Shown piece after piece: positions 25,843-32,782 of a DNA stretch of 64,000 nt. Position 1 is the first letter of the stretch. Each line of letters starts with the position of its first letter. The DNA is taken from positions 1-64,000 of the forward strand of contig JBFLWY010000008.1 of NCBI GenBank assembly GCA_040757355.1, read 5' to 3'. Source of the DNA: DTYU01 sp040757355 (GTDB taxonomy: Bacteria; Bacillota; Desulfotomaculia; Desulfotomaculales; Ammonificaceae). The notes beneath the pieces were generated by a model, which saw nothing but the letters and a program-made list of their open reading frames with translations, ran no database searches and was not told the origin of the DNA. The position numbers and the translations under genes are program-made.

Positions 25843-26229
25843 ATGAGCCGGTTCAAAGTTCTCTTCCACATTGACGAATCCGACCGGTGGCAAAGGGTAC
25901 TCGTAAACATCACCAATTTTTTGAACGACGTGGGGCAAGGAAACGCCGACGTCGAAGTAGTAGCTAACGGTGAGGCGGTTTCCGTTTTCAGGAGCAGGTG
26001 CCTGTCAACCGGAGGCGGCGGCCAGTGCTGCAGCCCAGCCACCGGATCGCCGATGGAGCAGATGAAGAAGTTGTCAGAGACAGGAGTAAACTTCGCCGCG
26101 TGCCGGAACGCTCTTAGGGCGCAGTCTATCGACGAGGGGAGCCTCCCCGATTTCGTAACGGTTGTGCCGGCCGGGATAACGGAGATTGCCAGAAAACAAG
26201 CCGAAGGCTACGCCTACATCAAGCCCTGA
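25843..26229 (+). CDS. DsrE/DsrF-like family protein
   Basis: This 128-residue protein opens MSRFKVLFHIDES and ends with VTVVPAGITEIARKQAEGYAYIKP. FAACRNALRAQ holds the conserved active-site-type cysteine of DsrE-like proteins, many of which bind or carry sulfur. The middle has an extra Gly/Cys-rich insert (CLSTGGGGQCC) not usual in the family. ATG 25843 follows GAGGTG. It stands alone, with a stable hairpin after it. A sulfur-handling role is inferred; the organism's DsrMK-like complexes make it plausible. Confidence 0.75.
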   Translation: MSRFKVLFHIDESDRWQRVLVNITNFLNDVGQGNADVEVVANGEAVSVFRSRCLSTGGGGQCCSPATGSPMEQMKKLSETGVNFAACRNALRAQSIDEGSLPDFVTVVPAGITEIARKQAEGYAYIKP

Positions 26230-26241
26230 TCATACACCTGG

Positions 26242-26272
26242 GGGAAGGGGAAGTTTCTCACTTCCCCTTCAA
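26242..26272 (+). terminator. Hairpin after the DsrE-like gene
   Basis: Arms AAGGGGAAGT and ACTTCCCCTT with a 5-nt loop. There is no U-tract, so the terminator function is moderate. Confidence 0.4.
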
Positions 26273-26342
26273 ACAATAGTTTGAACATGCGACTGCAAAA
26301 GGGAGGACCCGAAACGGCACAATAAAGGGTGGGCAAATTCTT

Positions 26343-27104
26343 ATGGAAGGAATTGTAGATTCTCATACGCACGTTTCGTTGCTTCCGTACGAAGGGCTGG
26401 AAAACATGGCCCTGGCCGGCGTCAAAAAGATTATCGGCTGCTCCATATTTTTCGGGGCCAAACATGCAGAAACACTCTTTGACCATTTCCACCAAATGTT
26501 AACCCTTTCGGTGAAGATTGCTGCCGAAAATGGCATCAAGCTTTTTGTCGCGGTCGGCATTCACCCGATGGGGACACCGGAAGACTGGCCCAGGGTGATC
26601 GACGCCCTCCCAGACTACCTGAAAATGAATGACGTCATCGGGTTAGGAGAAATCGGCCTGCATGAGGGGAGCCGGCGGGAACAGGACGTGCTTAAGGAGC
26701 AATTGAAGGTAGTCAAGGAATACAGGGTGCCGGTAATCCTTCATACCCCGCCACAGAACAGGGTGGAAATAACCAACAAGATGGTTGAAATTGCCGCCGC
26801 CGTCGGGATGGAACCCGAAAAAGTGATCATCGACCACGCTAATTTGGACATTATTGACTTAATCGAGGACTTTGGGGCAGTTCCCGGGCTCACCATTCGC
26901 CAAGAAGGACTTACTCCCCCTCTATTGCTGAACCACCTGGAACGTTTCCAACGAGGGGTACTGAACAGCGATTACAGCAACGTCAAACCCAACGATCCCC
27001 TGAGCGTTCCGAAGGCTGTGCGGTATTTAGAGCTCAACGGGGCTCCCCTGGAAATTATTGCCCGGATTGCGAAACACAATGCTGAAGAAGTTTTCGGTAT
27101 TTAG
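26343..27104 (+). CDS. TatD-family metal-dependent hydrolase
   Basis: This 253-residue TIM-barrel amidohydrolase-like protein has metal ligands at each expected place: VDSHTHVS at the N-terminus, VGIHPMG, the glutamate of GLGEIGLHEG, VILHTPP and IDHANLD. A terminal Asp lies in NSDYSN. TatD proteins are nucleases or hydrolases; this sequence belongs to an outlying subgroup in which the specific substrate is unknown. ATG 26343 follows GGGTGGG. It ends 32 bp before the fluoride-operon promoter and is probably a separate unit. Confidence 0.82.
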   Translation: MEGIVDSHTHVSLLPYEGLENMALAGVKKIIGCSIFFGAKHAETLFDHFHQMLTLSVKIAAENGIKLFVAVGIHPMGTPEDWPRVIDALPDYLKMNDVIGLGEIGLHEGSRREQDVLKEQLKVVKEYRVPVILHTPPQNRVEITNKMVEIAAAVGMEPEKVIIDHANLDIIDLIEDFGAVPGLTIRQEGLTPPLLLNHLERFQRGVLNSDYSNVKPNDPLSVPKAVRYLELNGAPLEIIARIAKHNAEEVFGI

Positions 27105-27135
27105 AAAAAAAATATGCAAACTCCTTTTAACCCCC

Positions 27136-27164
27136 TTGACACGCCTCCCGGTCCTGGATAGAAT
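27136..27164 (+). promoter_or_regulatory. Promoter of the fluoride operon
   Basis: TTGACA (27136-27141), a 17-bp spacer and TAGAAT (27159-27164). Transcription would start near 27171, immediately before the leader hairpin. Confidence 0.8.
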
Positions 27165-27205
27165 TAGCCGTGGTGTCACGGAAAGCCAGGCTCCTCCGTA
27201 ACACC

Positions 27206-27274
27206 GGCGATGGGGTTCGCCTAACGCGGGATGCTGATGACCCCTGGGTCTTTTACCAGGGGTCATTTTATTTT
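27206..27274 (+). promoter_or_regulatory. Fluoride (crcB-type) riboswitch with terminator expression platform
   Basis: The aptamer has the class signature: GGCGATGGGGTTCGCC, TAAC, a short stem, then GCTGATGACCCCT. The GGGG in the first loop pairs with CCCC as the pseudoknot. The same GACCCCTGG (27239-27247) can instead pair with CCAGGGGTC (27256-27264) to form a terminator followed by ATTTTATTTT. Fluoride binding would hold the pseudoknot and prevent the terminator, switching the operon on. A separate stem at 27172-27205 (GGTGT/ACACC, ACGGA/TCCGT) precedes it. Confidence 0.9.
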
Positions 27275-27295
27275 CCAAAAACGGGGGGAGAAACC

Positions 27296-28489
27296 ATGGA
27301 TTTGTGGCTGCAGGCAACGATATGGATGGGTTTAGCCTTTTTGGCCTCGCTGATCTCAATCAGGCTCGGCATCTCCGTGGCGATGGTTGAGATCTTCGTC
27401 GGCGCCCTGGGCGGCAACTTCTTAGGCGTCCACCCTACGCCCTGGATCAACGCTTTGGCCGCTGTCGGCAGCGTGGTCCTCACTTTTTTGGCCGGTGCCG
27501 AGGTGGAACCGGCGGTACTCAAACAACGCTGGAAGGAAAGTCTCTCCATCGGGTTCGTTAGTTTTCTCCTGCCCTTCCTGGCGGCGATGGCCTATGCTTA
27601 CTACGTGGCCGGTTGGAACCTGGCAGGCGCGAAGATCGCCGGGATCGCCCTCTCTACCACCTCGGTGGCGATCGTCTACGCGGTGATGGTGGAAACCGGG
27701 CTCAACCAGACCGAACTCGGTAAGATCATCCTGGCCGCCTGCTTCATCACCGATCTCGGTACGGTAGCGGCACTCGGCGTCCTTTTCGCCCACTATAACC
27801 TCTGGCTGCTCGCCTTTGCGCTGGCCCTGGCGCTGGCCCTCCCGTTGCTTGCACCTCTTTCCCAGAAGGTCTTTCGGGACCTGGCCGACCGGGTGAGCGA
27901 GCCGGAAACAAAGTTTTTCTTTCTGGTTCTTTTTGGCCTGGGCACCCTGGCCGTTAAAGCGAACAGCGAGGCGGTGCTACCGGCCTACCTGGTAGGGCTC
28001 GTAGTAGCCACCGTTCTGGCCGGGCAGAAACAGTTCGTGCGCCGCCTGCGGGGCCTGGCTTTCGCCTTCCTCACACCCTTTTACTTCCTGAAGGCCGGCG
28101 TGCTCGTCTCCTTCAAGGCCCTGTGGGCAGGGCTCGGTTTAATTATCGTCCTGCTGTTAGTAAAAATGGCCGCCAAGCTTATCGGCGTCTGGCCGCTCAC
28201 CGCCGCCTTCCGGTTCGGCAAGAACGACGGGGTTTACACGACCCTCTTGATGTCTACAGGGCTCACTTTCGGCACGATATCCGCGCTCTTCGGCCTCACC
28301 CACGGCTACATTGACCGGCAGCAGTATTCCGTGCTGGTCACCGTGGTTATCCTAAGCGGGGTAATTCCCACGCTGATCGCGCAGGCCTTCTTTAAGCCGG
28401 AGGCTAAGATGAAGGAACAAGCCCCTGCGGCAGTTGCGACTCCTGTAGAAAAAGCCCTGCCGCCGCGGGCAAGTGAAGGAGGAAAATGA
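27296..28489 (+). CDS. CPA2-type cation/proton antiporter under fluoride riboswitch control
   Basis: This 397-residue protein has about 12 membrane helices. It resembles Kef/NapA-type exchangers: an inverted-repeat core, the conserved acidic pair region ITDLGTVAALG (about residue 155) and GAEVEP in an early helix. The tail is cytoplasmic, Ala/Pro/Lys-rich and lacks a nucleotide-binding domain. ATG 27296 follows GGGGGGAG. Antiporters of this class are among the gene types known downstream of fluoride riboswitches, so a fluoride or proton-stress role is likely. Ion specificity is unproven. It overlaps uspA by ATGA. Confidence 0.88.
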   Translation: MDLWLQATIWMGLAFLASLISIRLGISVAMVEIFVGALGGNFLGVHPTPWINALAAVGSVVLTFLAGAEVEPAVLKQRWKESLSIGFVSFLLPFLAAMAYAYYVAGWNLAGAKIAGIALSTTSVAIVYAVMVETGLNQTELGKIILAACFITDLGTVAALGVLFAHYNLWLLAFALALALALPLLAPLSQKVFRDLADRVSEPETKFFFLVLFGLGTLAVKANSEAVLPAYLVGLVVATVLAGQKQFVRRLRGLAFAFLTPFYFLKAGVLVSFKALWAGLGLIIVLLLVKMAAKLIGVWPLTAAFRFGKNDGVYTTLLMSTGLTFGTISALFGLTHGYIDRQQYSVLVTVVILSGVIPTLIAQAFFKPEAKMKEQAPAAVATPVEKALPPRASEGGK

Positions 28490-28929
28490 AGGTGTTCGAA
28501 AAAATCATCGTGGCTTTCGACGCCTCGCCCCAGTCCTTTGCGGCACTGCGGGCCGCGCTGGAAATCGCGCAAAAGTTCGGCGCTACGGTTACTACCGTCT
28601 CTGTAGTGCGGCTGCCGGAGTATGCCGGCACCCTCGACGAGGTGGACGAGAACATCCAGCGGGCGCGCCAGTACTACGAGCAGCCGCTCCGGCAGGCCGC
28701 TTTCCTGGCTGCCGAGAAGGGCGTGGAAATGAAGTCGGAGGTGCTTTACGGCCACACCGGCGAGCGGCTGGTGGAGTTCGCCGCCGCCGCAGGGGCGGAC
28801 CTGATCGTTACCGGCGCGCGGGGACTGGGCGGCGTCAAGCGCTATCTCTTGGGCAGCGTCTCCAACTACCTGGTCAACCACGCGCCCTGCCCGGTGCTGG
28901 TCATCCGGGATAAGGAATTAGGCGCTTAG
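28486..28929 (+). CDS. Universal stress protein (UspA family)
   Basis: This 147-residue alpha/beta protein has the nucleotide-binding motif of ATP-type USPs: ITGARGLGGVKRYLLGSVSNYLVNHAPCPVLVI, split here as GARGLGGVKRYLLGSVS then NHAPCPVLVI. IVAFDASPQS is at the N-terminus. ATG 28486 overlaps the antiporter stop, so the pair is co-translated. Some USPs bind to and regulate antiporters; that is a reasonable inference here. UspA genes are also known members of fluoride-riboswitch regulons. Confidence 0.92.
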   Translation: MKVFEKIIVAFDASPQSFAALRAALEIAQKFGATVTTVSVVRLPEYAGTLDEVDENIQRARQYYEQPLRQAAFLAAEKGVEMKSEVLYGHTGERLVEFAAAAGADLIVTGARGLGGVKRYLLGSVSNYLVNHAPCPVLVIRDKELGA

Positions 28930-28959
28930 GGCGCCACCGCTACCGGAGGGAATGGCGCG

Positions 28960-29349
28960 GTGCCGCTCACCTACTTCTGCCAAAAGTGCTGGCGGGAAGT
29001 CCCGGCCGGCGCCCGTGGTCCCTGCCCCCACTGTGGCGCACTCCTGGAGGATAACGCCAGTTATGTGGAGAAGCTTATCCGGGCGCTTGACGCGCCTGAA
29101 GCCATGACGGCCCTCCGGGCCGCCTACCTTCTGGGCAAGCTAAAAGCGGCCGCCGCGGTGCCCGCGCTAGCGGCTAAACTCCAGGAAAGCCAAGACCCTT
29201 ACCTGGCAGCCGCCGCCTGCGCGGCGCTGGGCCAGATCGGCACGCCGGAGGCAGCAGCCGCGGTTTGCGCCGCCCGTAAGCACCGGTTCGCCACCGTCCG
29301 GCGGGTAGTGGCGGAATACTGCCCATACGGGGAGGAAACCAATGTTTAA
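28960..29349 (+). CDS. Zinc-ribbon protein with HEAT-like repeats
   Basis: The 129-residue product has an N-terminal zinc ribbon (YFCQKCWREV and GPCPHCGALL) and then two or three helical HEAT/PBS-lyase-type repeats (residues 45-115; ALRAAYLLGKLKAAAAVPAL and AAACAALGQIGTPEA). Such repeats bind proteins. GTG 28960 follows CGGAGGG. Its stop overlaps the next gene by 8 bp, so it is a member of the fluoride operon. No enzymatic role is visible; an adaptor or regulator is inferred. Confidence 0.7.
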   Translation: MPLTYFCQKCWREVPAGARGPCPHCGALLEDNASYVEKLIRALDAPEAMTALRAAYLLGKLKAAAAVPALAAKLQESQDPYLAAAACAALGQIGTPEAAAAVCAARKHRFATVRRVVAEYCPYGEETNV

Positions 29350-30298
29350 CATTATCCTGCTTGGCCTCGTCAGTTTTCTCACCGACGTGAGCTCCGAGAT
29401 GGTCTATCCCTTAGTCCCGCTCTTCCTCACGCTCCAACTCGGGGCCACGCCGGCCATTGTCGGTGTGATCGAAGGCCTGGCGGAGAGCACCGCCAGCCTG
29501 CTGAAAGTTTTTTCGGGCTATTGGTCCGACCGCGCCGGGCAGCGCAAGCCGCTCGCCATCGCCGGCTACGCCCTTTCCACTCTCGGCAAGCTTCTTTTTT
29601 ACTTTGCCACCTCCTGGAGCTGGGTCTTAGCCGGGCGCCTAGCCGACCGCTTCGGCAAGGGTGTGCGCACCGCGCCCCGGGATGCCCTCATCGCCGACTC
29701 GAGCGACCAGGGCGCCTACGGCTTATCCTTCGGGCTGCACCGGGCGATGGACACCTTCGGCGCCGTCGCGGGAGTAGCGGCGGCCTACCTTTTCCTCCGC
29801 CACGCACCGGCCGATTTTCGCCCCGTCTTCCTTTACGCCGTCATTCCCGCGGCACTCGGCGTGGTTCTCCTTTTCTTCGTCCGGGAGAGGCGCGACCGGC
29901 GTTCCCAGACCGCCCAGCGCCTCAACCTCAATTGGCGCGAACTCGACCCGCGGCTTAAGGCCTTCTTGGCGGTGGTTTTCCTTTTCACCCTCGGGAACTC
30001 CTCCAACCAGTTCCTGCTGCTGCGGGCTCAGAACCTGGGCTTCCCGGCGCAGGACGTGCTGCTTCTCTACCTTGTTTACGTGAGCGTCTACGGCCTTCTC
30101 GCCTACCCGGCGGGGCGCCTCTCCGACCGGGTCGGCCGGCGGCGCCTTCTGGTCTGGGGTTACCTTACCTACGGCTTGGTTTACTTGGGCTTCGCCCTCG
30201 CCCGGCAGCCGGAAACCCTGTGGCCGCTCTTCGCCGCTTACGGCCTCTACTCGGCAGCCACCGAAGGCGTGGAGAAAGCCCTCGTCGCCGAAAAATAA
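29342..30298 (+). CDS. MFS transporter, C-terminally truncated
   Basis: This 318-residue major facilitator has motif A (YWSDRAGQRKPLA) between helices 2 and 3 and its second-half equivalent RLSDRVGRRRLL, with about ten helices. Homologues of about 390 residues continue after a motif like EGVEKALVAD; here it stops at EGVEKALVAEK. The downstream DNA does not resume the MFS sequence, so the last two or so helices are missing. ATG 29342 overlaps the preceding gene. It is probably impaired or specialised. The substrate is unknown. Confidence 0.8.
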   Translation: MFNIILLGLVSFLTDVSSEMVYPLVPLFLTLQLGATPAIVGVIEGLAESTASLLKVFSGYWSDRAGQRKPLAIAGYALSTLGKLLFYFATSWSWVLAGRLADRFGKGVRTAPRDALIADSSDQGAYGLSFGLHRAMDTFGAVAGVAAAYLFLRHAPADFRPVFLYAVIPAALGVVLLFFVRERRDRRSQTAQRLNLNWRELDPRLKAFLAVVFLFTLGNSSNQFLLLRAQNLGFPAQDVLLLYLVYVSVYGLLAYPAGRLSDRVGRRRLLVWGYLTYGLVYLGFALARQPETLWPLFAAYGLYSAATEGVEKALVAEK

Positions 30299-30558
30299 TT
30301 CATTTCGTTCTGGATTGTGAGCGAACCGCCGGCGGATTCGCCAGGTCGCAAAGCCGCTGCGGGATCCCGACGATCTTCTCTACATTTTGTGCCACCTGGA
30401 TTTTACAAGGTTTGGGCGTGTTACCATAAGAGGAACCTAATGAGGCATTTTAGGCTTCGCTTTTTCTGATTTATGGAAAATTAAGGTATAAAGCCATGAA
30501 TCTGGATCGTATTCCCAATTGGAGTGCTCGGGAAAAATAAATTTGGAGGTGTTGCCCT
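30299..30558. other. Intergenic region with weak GEMM-like motif
   Basis: No gene. AGCGAACC, a GGCG/CGCC hairpin and GTCGCAAAGCC (about 30318-30360) recall the conserved bases of c-di-GMP-I riboswitches, but the tetraloop receptor is not clear. Confidence 0.25.
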
Positions 30559-30882
30559 TTGCCGAACCAAAAGAGGGTTTTGGTCCCGGAAGCAGCCTCC
30601 TCGTTAGATCAATTTAAAATCGAGGTGGCCAACGAGATTGGCTTACCAACTTATGGCTATGCGGCGATCACTCCCGAGAATTACCGCGAAATACTCCGGC
30701 AGATGAAGTACGAAGTCGCCGGAGAGCTCGGGCTCGACCGCTCGATCCACGAAGGATACTGGGGTGACGTCCCGGCGCGCCTTTGTGGTGCGGTAGGCGG
30801 TCGCATGGGCGGGAAGATCGGCGGTAACATGGTCCGCCGCATGATCAGATTCGCCGAGCAGAATTTGGCGCTCCCGCGGTAG
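30559..30882 (+). CDS. Alpha/beta-type SASP with duplicated GPR-site segment
   Basis: This 107-residue spore DNA-binding protein is about 30 residues longer than usual. The cause is visible: FKIEVANEIGL (19-29) and MKYEVAGELGL (49-59) are two copies of the helix that contains the GPR cleavage bond. A linker YGYAAITPENYRE lies between them. The second conserved block GGKIGGNMVRRMI is single and normal. TTG 30559 follows TTGGAGGTG. It is followed at once by a strong terminator. Confidence 0.88.
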   Translation: MPNQKRVLVPEAASSLDQFKIEVANEIGLPTYGYAAITPENYREILRQMKYEVAGELGLDRSIHEGYWGDVPARLCGAVGGRMGGKIGGNMVRRMIRFAEQNLALPR

Positions 30883-30899
30883 TAACCGCGGTTTTTTTT
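30874..30899 (+). terminator. Intrinsic terminator of the SASP gene
   Basis: CCGCGGT-AGTA-ACCGCGG followed by TTTTTTTT. The stop codon lies in the loop. Confidence 0.9.
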
Positions 30900-30936
30900 A
30901 GTTTGCTTATTATCGGTATTTTTTATTTAAAATTCC

Positions 30937-31563
30937 TCAACATTCATCTGCTCCTTTCAAATGAACGCAGTCGTTAAAAAGAAGCAACATCGCCCTTCCT
31001 TTTTCCAGGACTTCTAAAATGTTTAACGCTGCGTTATCCTGTTTCAGCCGCCAGTATTGGTTTAAGTCCATGTATAAAAACGTCGCTATTGCCGCCCGAA
31101 TGGTTCCCCCATGGGACACTACCACGACCTGCTCATCAGGGTGGCTAAGCGCAATTCCCTCCAGTGCTTGCACCGCACGTGTACTGACCTCTTCCAGTGT
31201 TTCACCGCCCGGTAAGCGGGTAGTATAAGGAGTATCCCACCACTGGCGGGAGACATCGGGAAACCGAGCCTTAATCTCGTCACGTGTCAATCCTTCCCAC
31301 TCGCCAAAGTTAATCTCGCGGAGTGCGGGAACCGGCAGGACTCTCCCATTGTGCGGCCCGGCAACAATTCGCGCCGTGTCAATCGCCCGGCGGAGATCCG
31401 AAGCATAAAAAGCAGCAAACCGTTCGGAACTAAGGCGCTTCGCTAAAGCTTTAGCTTGTCTTATGCCCCGGTCGCTCAAACCAATGTCTGTATGACCCTG
31501 GTATTTTAAGGCGTGGTTCCAGAGCGTTTCACCGTGGCGAATCAGGTAGATCCGGCAACCCAC
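30937..31563 (-). CDS. Histidine phosphatase family protein (GpmB/alpha-ribazole phosphatase type)
   Basis: This 208-residue enzyme has the catalytic RHGE in YLIRHGETLWN, the second histidine in VVVSHGGTIRA, and the acid motif region YASDLRRAIDTA. It belongs to the cofactor-independent-of-mutase branch that includes CobC and broad phosphatases; no cobalamin genes are adjacent, so the substrate is open. GTG 31563 is chosen because GGAGGAGG lies 6 bp upstream. A copy of the interspersed repeat lies directly before it. Confidence 0.85.
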   Translation of the reverse strand: MGCRIYLIRHGETLWNHALKYQGHTDIGLSDRGIRQAKALAKRLSSERFAAFYASDLRRAIDTARIVAGPHNGRVLPVPALREINFGEWEGLTRDEIKARFPDVSRQWWDTPYTTRLPGGETLEEVSTRAVQALEGIALSHPDEQVVVVSHGGTIRAAIATFLYMDLNQYWRLKQDNAALNILEVLEKGRAMLLLFNDCVHLKGADEC

Positions 31564-31601
31564 TGAGATCCTCCTCCAAAAAACGTTCAACGTTAGGCTG
31601 A

Positions 31602-31655
31602 AAGTGATGGACCTTTAGGGTCCGTTCAACGTTCAACGTTGATAAAAAGACCGAA
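31602..31655. repeat. Interspersed repeat, copy B
   Basis: Matches 7496-7554: GGACCTTTAGGGTCC palindrome, two GTTCAACGTT units and GATAAAAAGACCGA. Confidence 0.65.
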
Positions 31656-31677
31656 TCATAAACAATTGAGCTATTTG

Positions 31678-32035
31678 TCGAGTAGACGTATTGATTACTC
31701 TTTACGCCCCTCACGGAACCGGACGTGCGGATTACCCGCATCCGGCTCCTCAAGAAAGCTCACACACATCAACCGCTGAAAGCATAGAGGTTAACATAGA
31801 TTTTGGGCCTGGGTACCGGATATCGTTCGACGAACCTCCAAAACCGCTGGCGTGCCTTCTGCCGCCTCTGGCTCGTGCGCCCGTACCACTTGGCCGCAAT
31901 TCTCAGGGCCTGCTCCGTAAATGCCTCGACCCTCTCATAGTTGCCGCTAACCCCGTAGTACCGCTGATGACCCATCAGCTTTACCTGGAATATCCGGCAA
32001 TCACGCACCAGCTTGTCGTGGCGCACTCATCCCCG
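31678..32035 (-). mobile_element. Group II intron remnant (3' part)
   Basis: On the minus strand, 32026-31769 encodes the end of an intron reverse transcriptase/maturase: KLMGHQRYYGVSGNY, then KWYGRTSQRRQ and FVERYPVPRPKIY, the typical X/thumb and terminal motif. After its stop comes domain V at 31748-31716 (GAGCCGGATGCGGG, a TAAT-type loop, CGCACGTCCGGTTC) and a domain VI-like tail ending in CTACTCGAC. The 5' ribozyme domains and most of the ORF are absent, so it is dead. Repeat elements begin just upstream at 32043. Confidence 0.85.
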
Positions 32036-32042
32036 GTGGCGA

Positions 32043-32230
32043 CTCAGCACTCAATATAATCCTTGAAGCTTAACCCAGCACTCAATATAACCTTGAAGTT
32101 TGAAAGCTATCACTTCATTAGACTAAAGAAGGTCTCTCCTCCAAAGCTCAAAAAGTCCTATTGAGTGCTGGGCATTTAAGCTCAATGAAGGTCTGTCCTT
32201 CAAAGGGCAAGAAGTCCATTGAGTGCTGGG
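32043..32230. repeat. CCCAGCACTCA element E0, split by element E1
   Basis: The left end CAGCACTCAATATAATCC (from 32045) and the right end ATTGAGTGCTGGG (32218-32230) belong to one copy. Its interior sequence (GAAGGTCTGTCC near 32188) resembles that of E1, which sits inside at 32074-32172. This nesting suggests insertion of one copy into another. Confidence 0.55.
32074..32172. repeat. CCCAGCACTCA element E1 (99 bp)
   Basis: Ends CCCAGCACTCAAT (32074-32086) and ATTGAGTGCTGGG (32160-32172) are perfect inverted repeats of 13 bp. No ORF lies inside. Confidence 0.65.
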
Positions 32231-32247
32231 TCGTGAACGACTCCTCC

Positions 32248-32310
32248 GAAAATAGTACTTCTTTCGGCGGGCGCGGCGATAAGCTTCGCATTACTGCGTC
32301 AGGCTCGCCC
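32248..32310. repeat. 62-bp dispersed repeat, copy 1
   Basis: GAAAATAGTACTTCTTTCGG, then GCGGGCGCGGCGAT and CGTCAGGCTCGCC. It is about 90 percent identical to 34672-34733. It abuts element E2. Confidence 0.65.
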
Positions 32311-32407
32311 AGCACTCAGTTGCATCTTTCAAAGATACCACTCCCTTTAAAACGCCACTAAAACGCTTTGCGTAACCGCGTTTTCGATACCAATCTGAGT
32401 GCTGGGC
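32307..32407. repeat. CCCAGCACTCA element E2 (101 bp)
   Basis: Ends GCCCAGCACTCAG and CTGAGTGCTGGGC are perfect 13-bp inverted repeats. The inner ~75 bp differ from E1 and contain a small ATCTTTCAAAGAT hairpin. Confidence 0.65.
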
Positions 32408-32782
32408 CGCGCCTTTCGCGCTCTGCTCGCTCCTCACCGCGGCCACCAGCATCCCGGCGCCCGGCTGCTGGCTCGTTTGCACGGCGTTTCTTGAATCAAA
32501 CCGGCTCTGATCAGCCGACAGGTTCGCTTTTCGGCTAATATACTTTTCGGCTTTATAAAGCGTCTCTCCATCAGCCGGAAGCACGTAACTTTAACAATTC
32601 AGGCGATTTTTCCCCTCACAAATAATATACCTCTTTCGTCTCACAAATGCCAAACAATTGAGAGCCTCGGTGCCACGGCCAATAGAGGAGTGGTCCGCAC
32701 GAATTATCGACCCCCAAGCGGAGAAACCGTACTTTAAACATTCTATCGGATACTAACCGGGCAGTGATAAGAAATGTGGTTT
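32408..32782. other. Non-coding stretch, likely decayed DNA
   Basis: One minus-strand frame of 97 codons crosses element E2 and shows no recognisable protein, so I do not call it. A cluster of TTTTCGGCT motifs occurs near 32525-32562. Nothing else is supportable. Confidence 0.4.

Noticed and set aside
32043..32407. Integron attC sites
   Set aside because: Size and palindromy fit loosely, but paired GTTRRRY/RYYYAAC core sites are absent and no cassette genes or integrase are present.
32291..32584. 97-codon minus frame
   Set aside because: Runs through repeat element E2 and has no recognisable protein or strong ribosome site.
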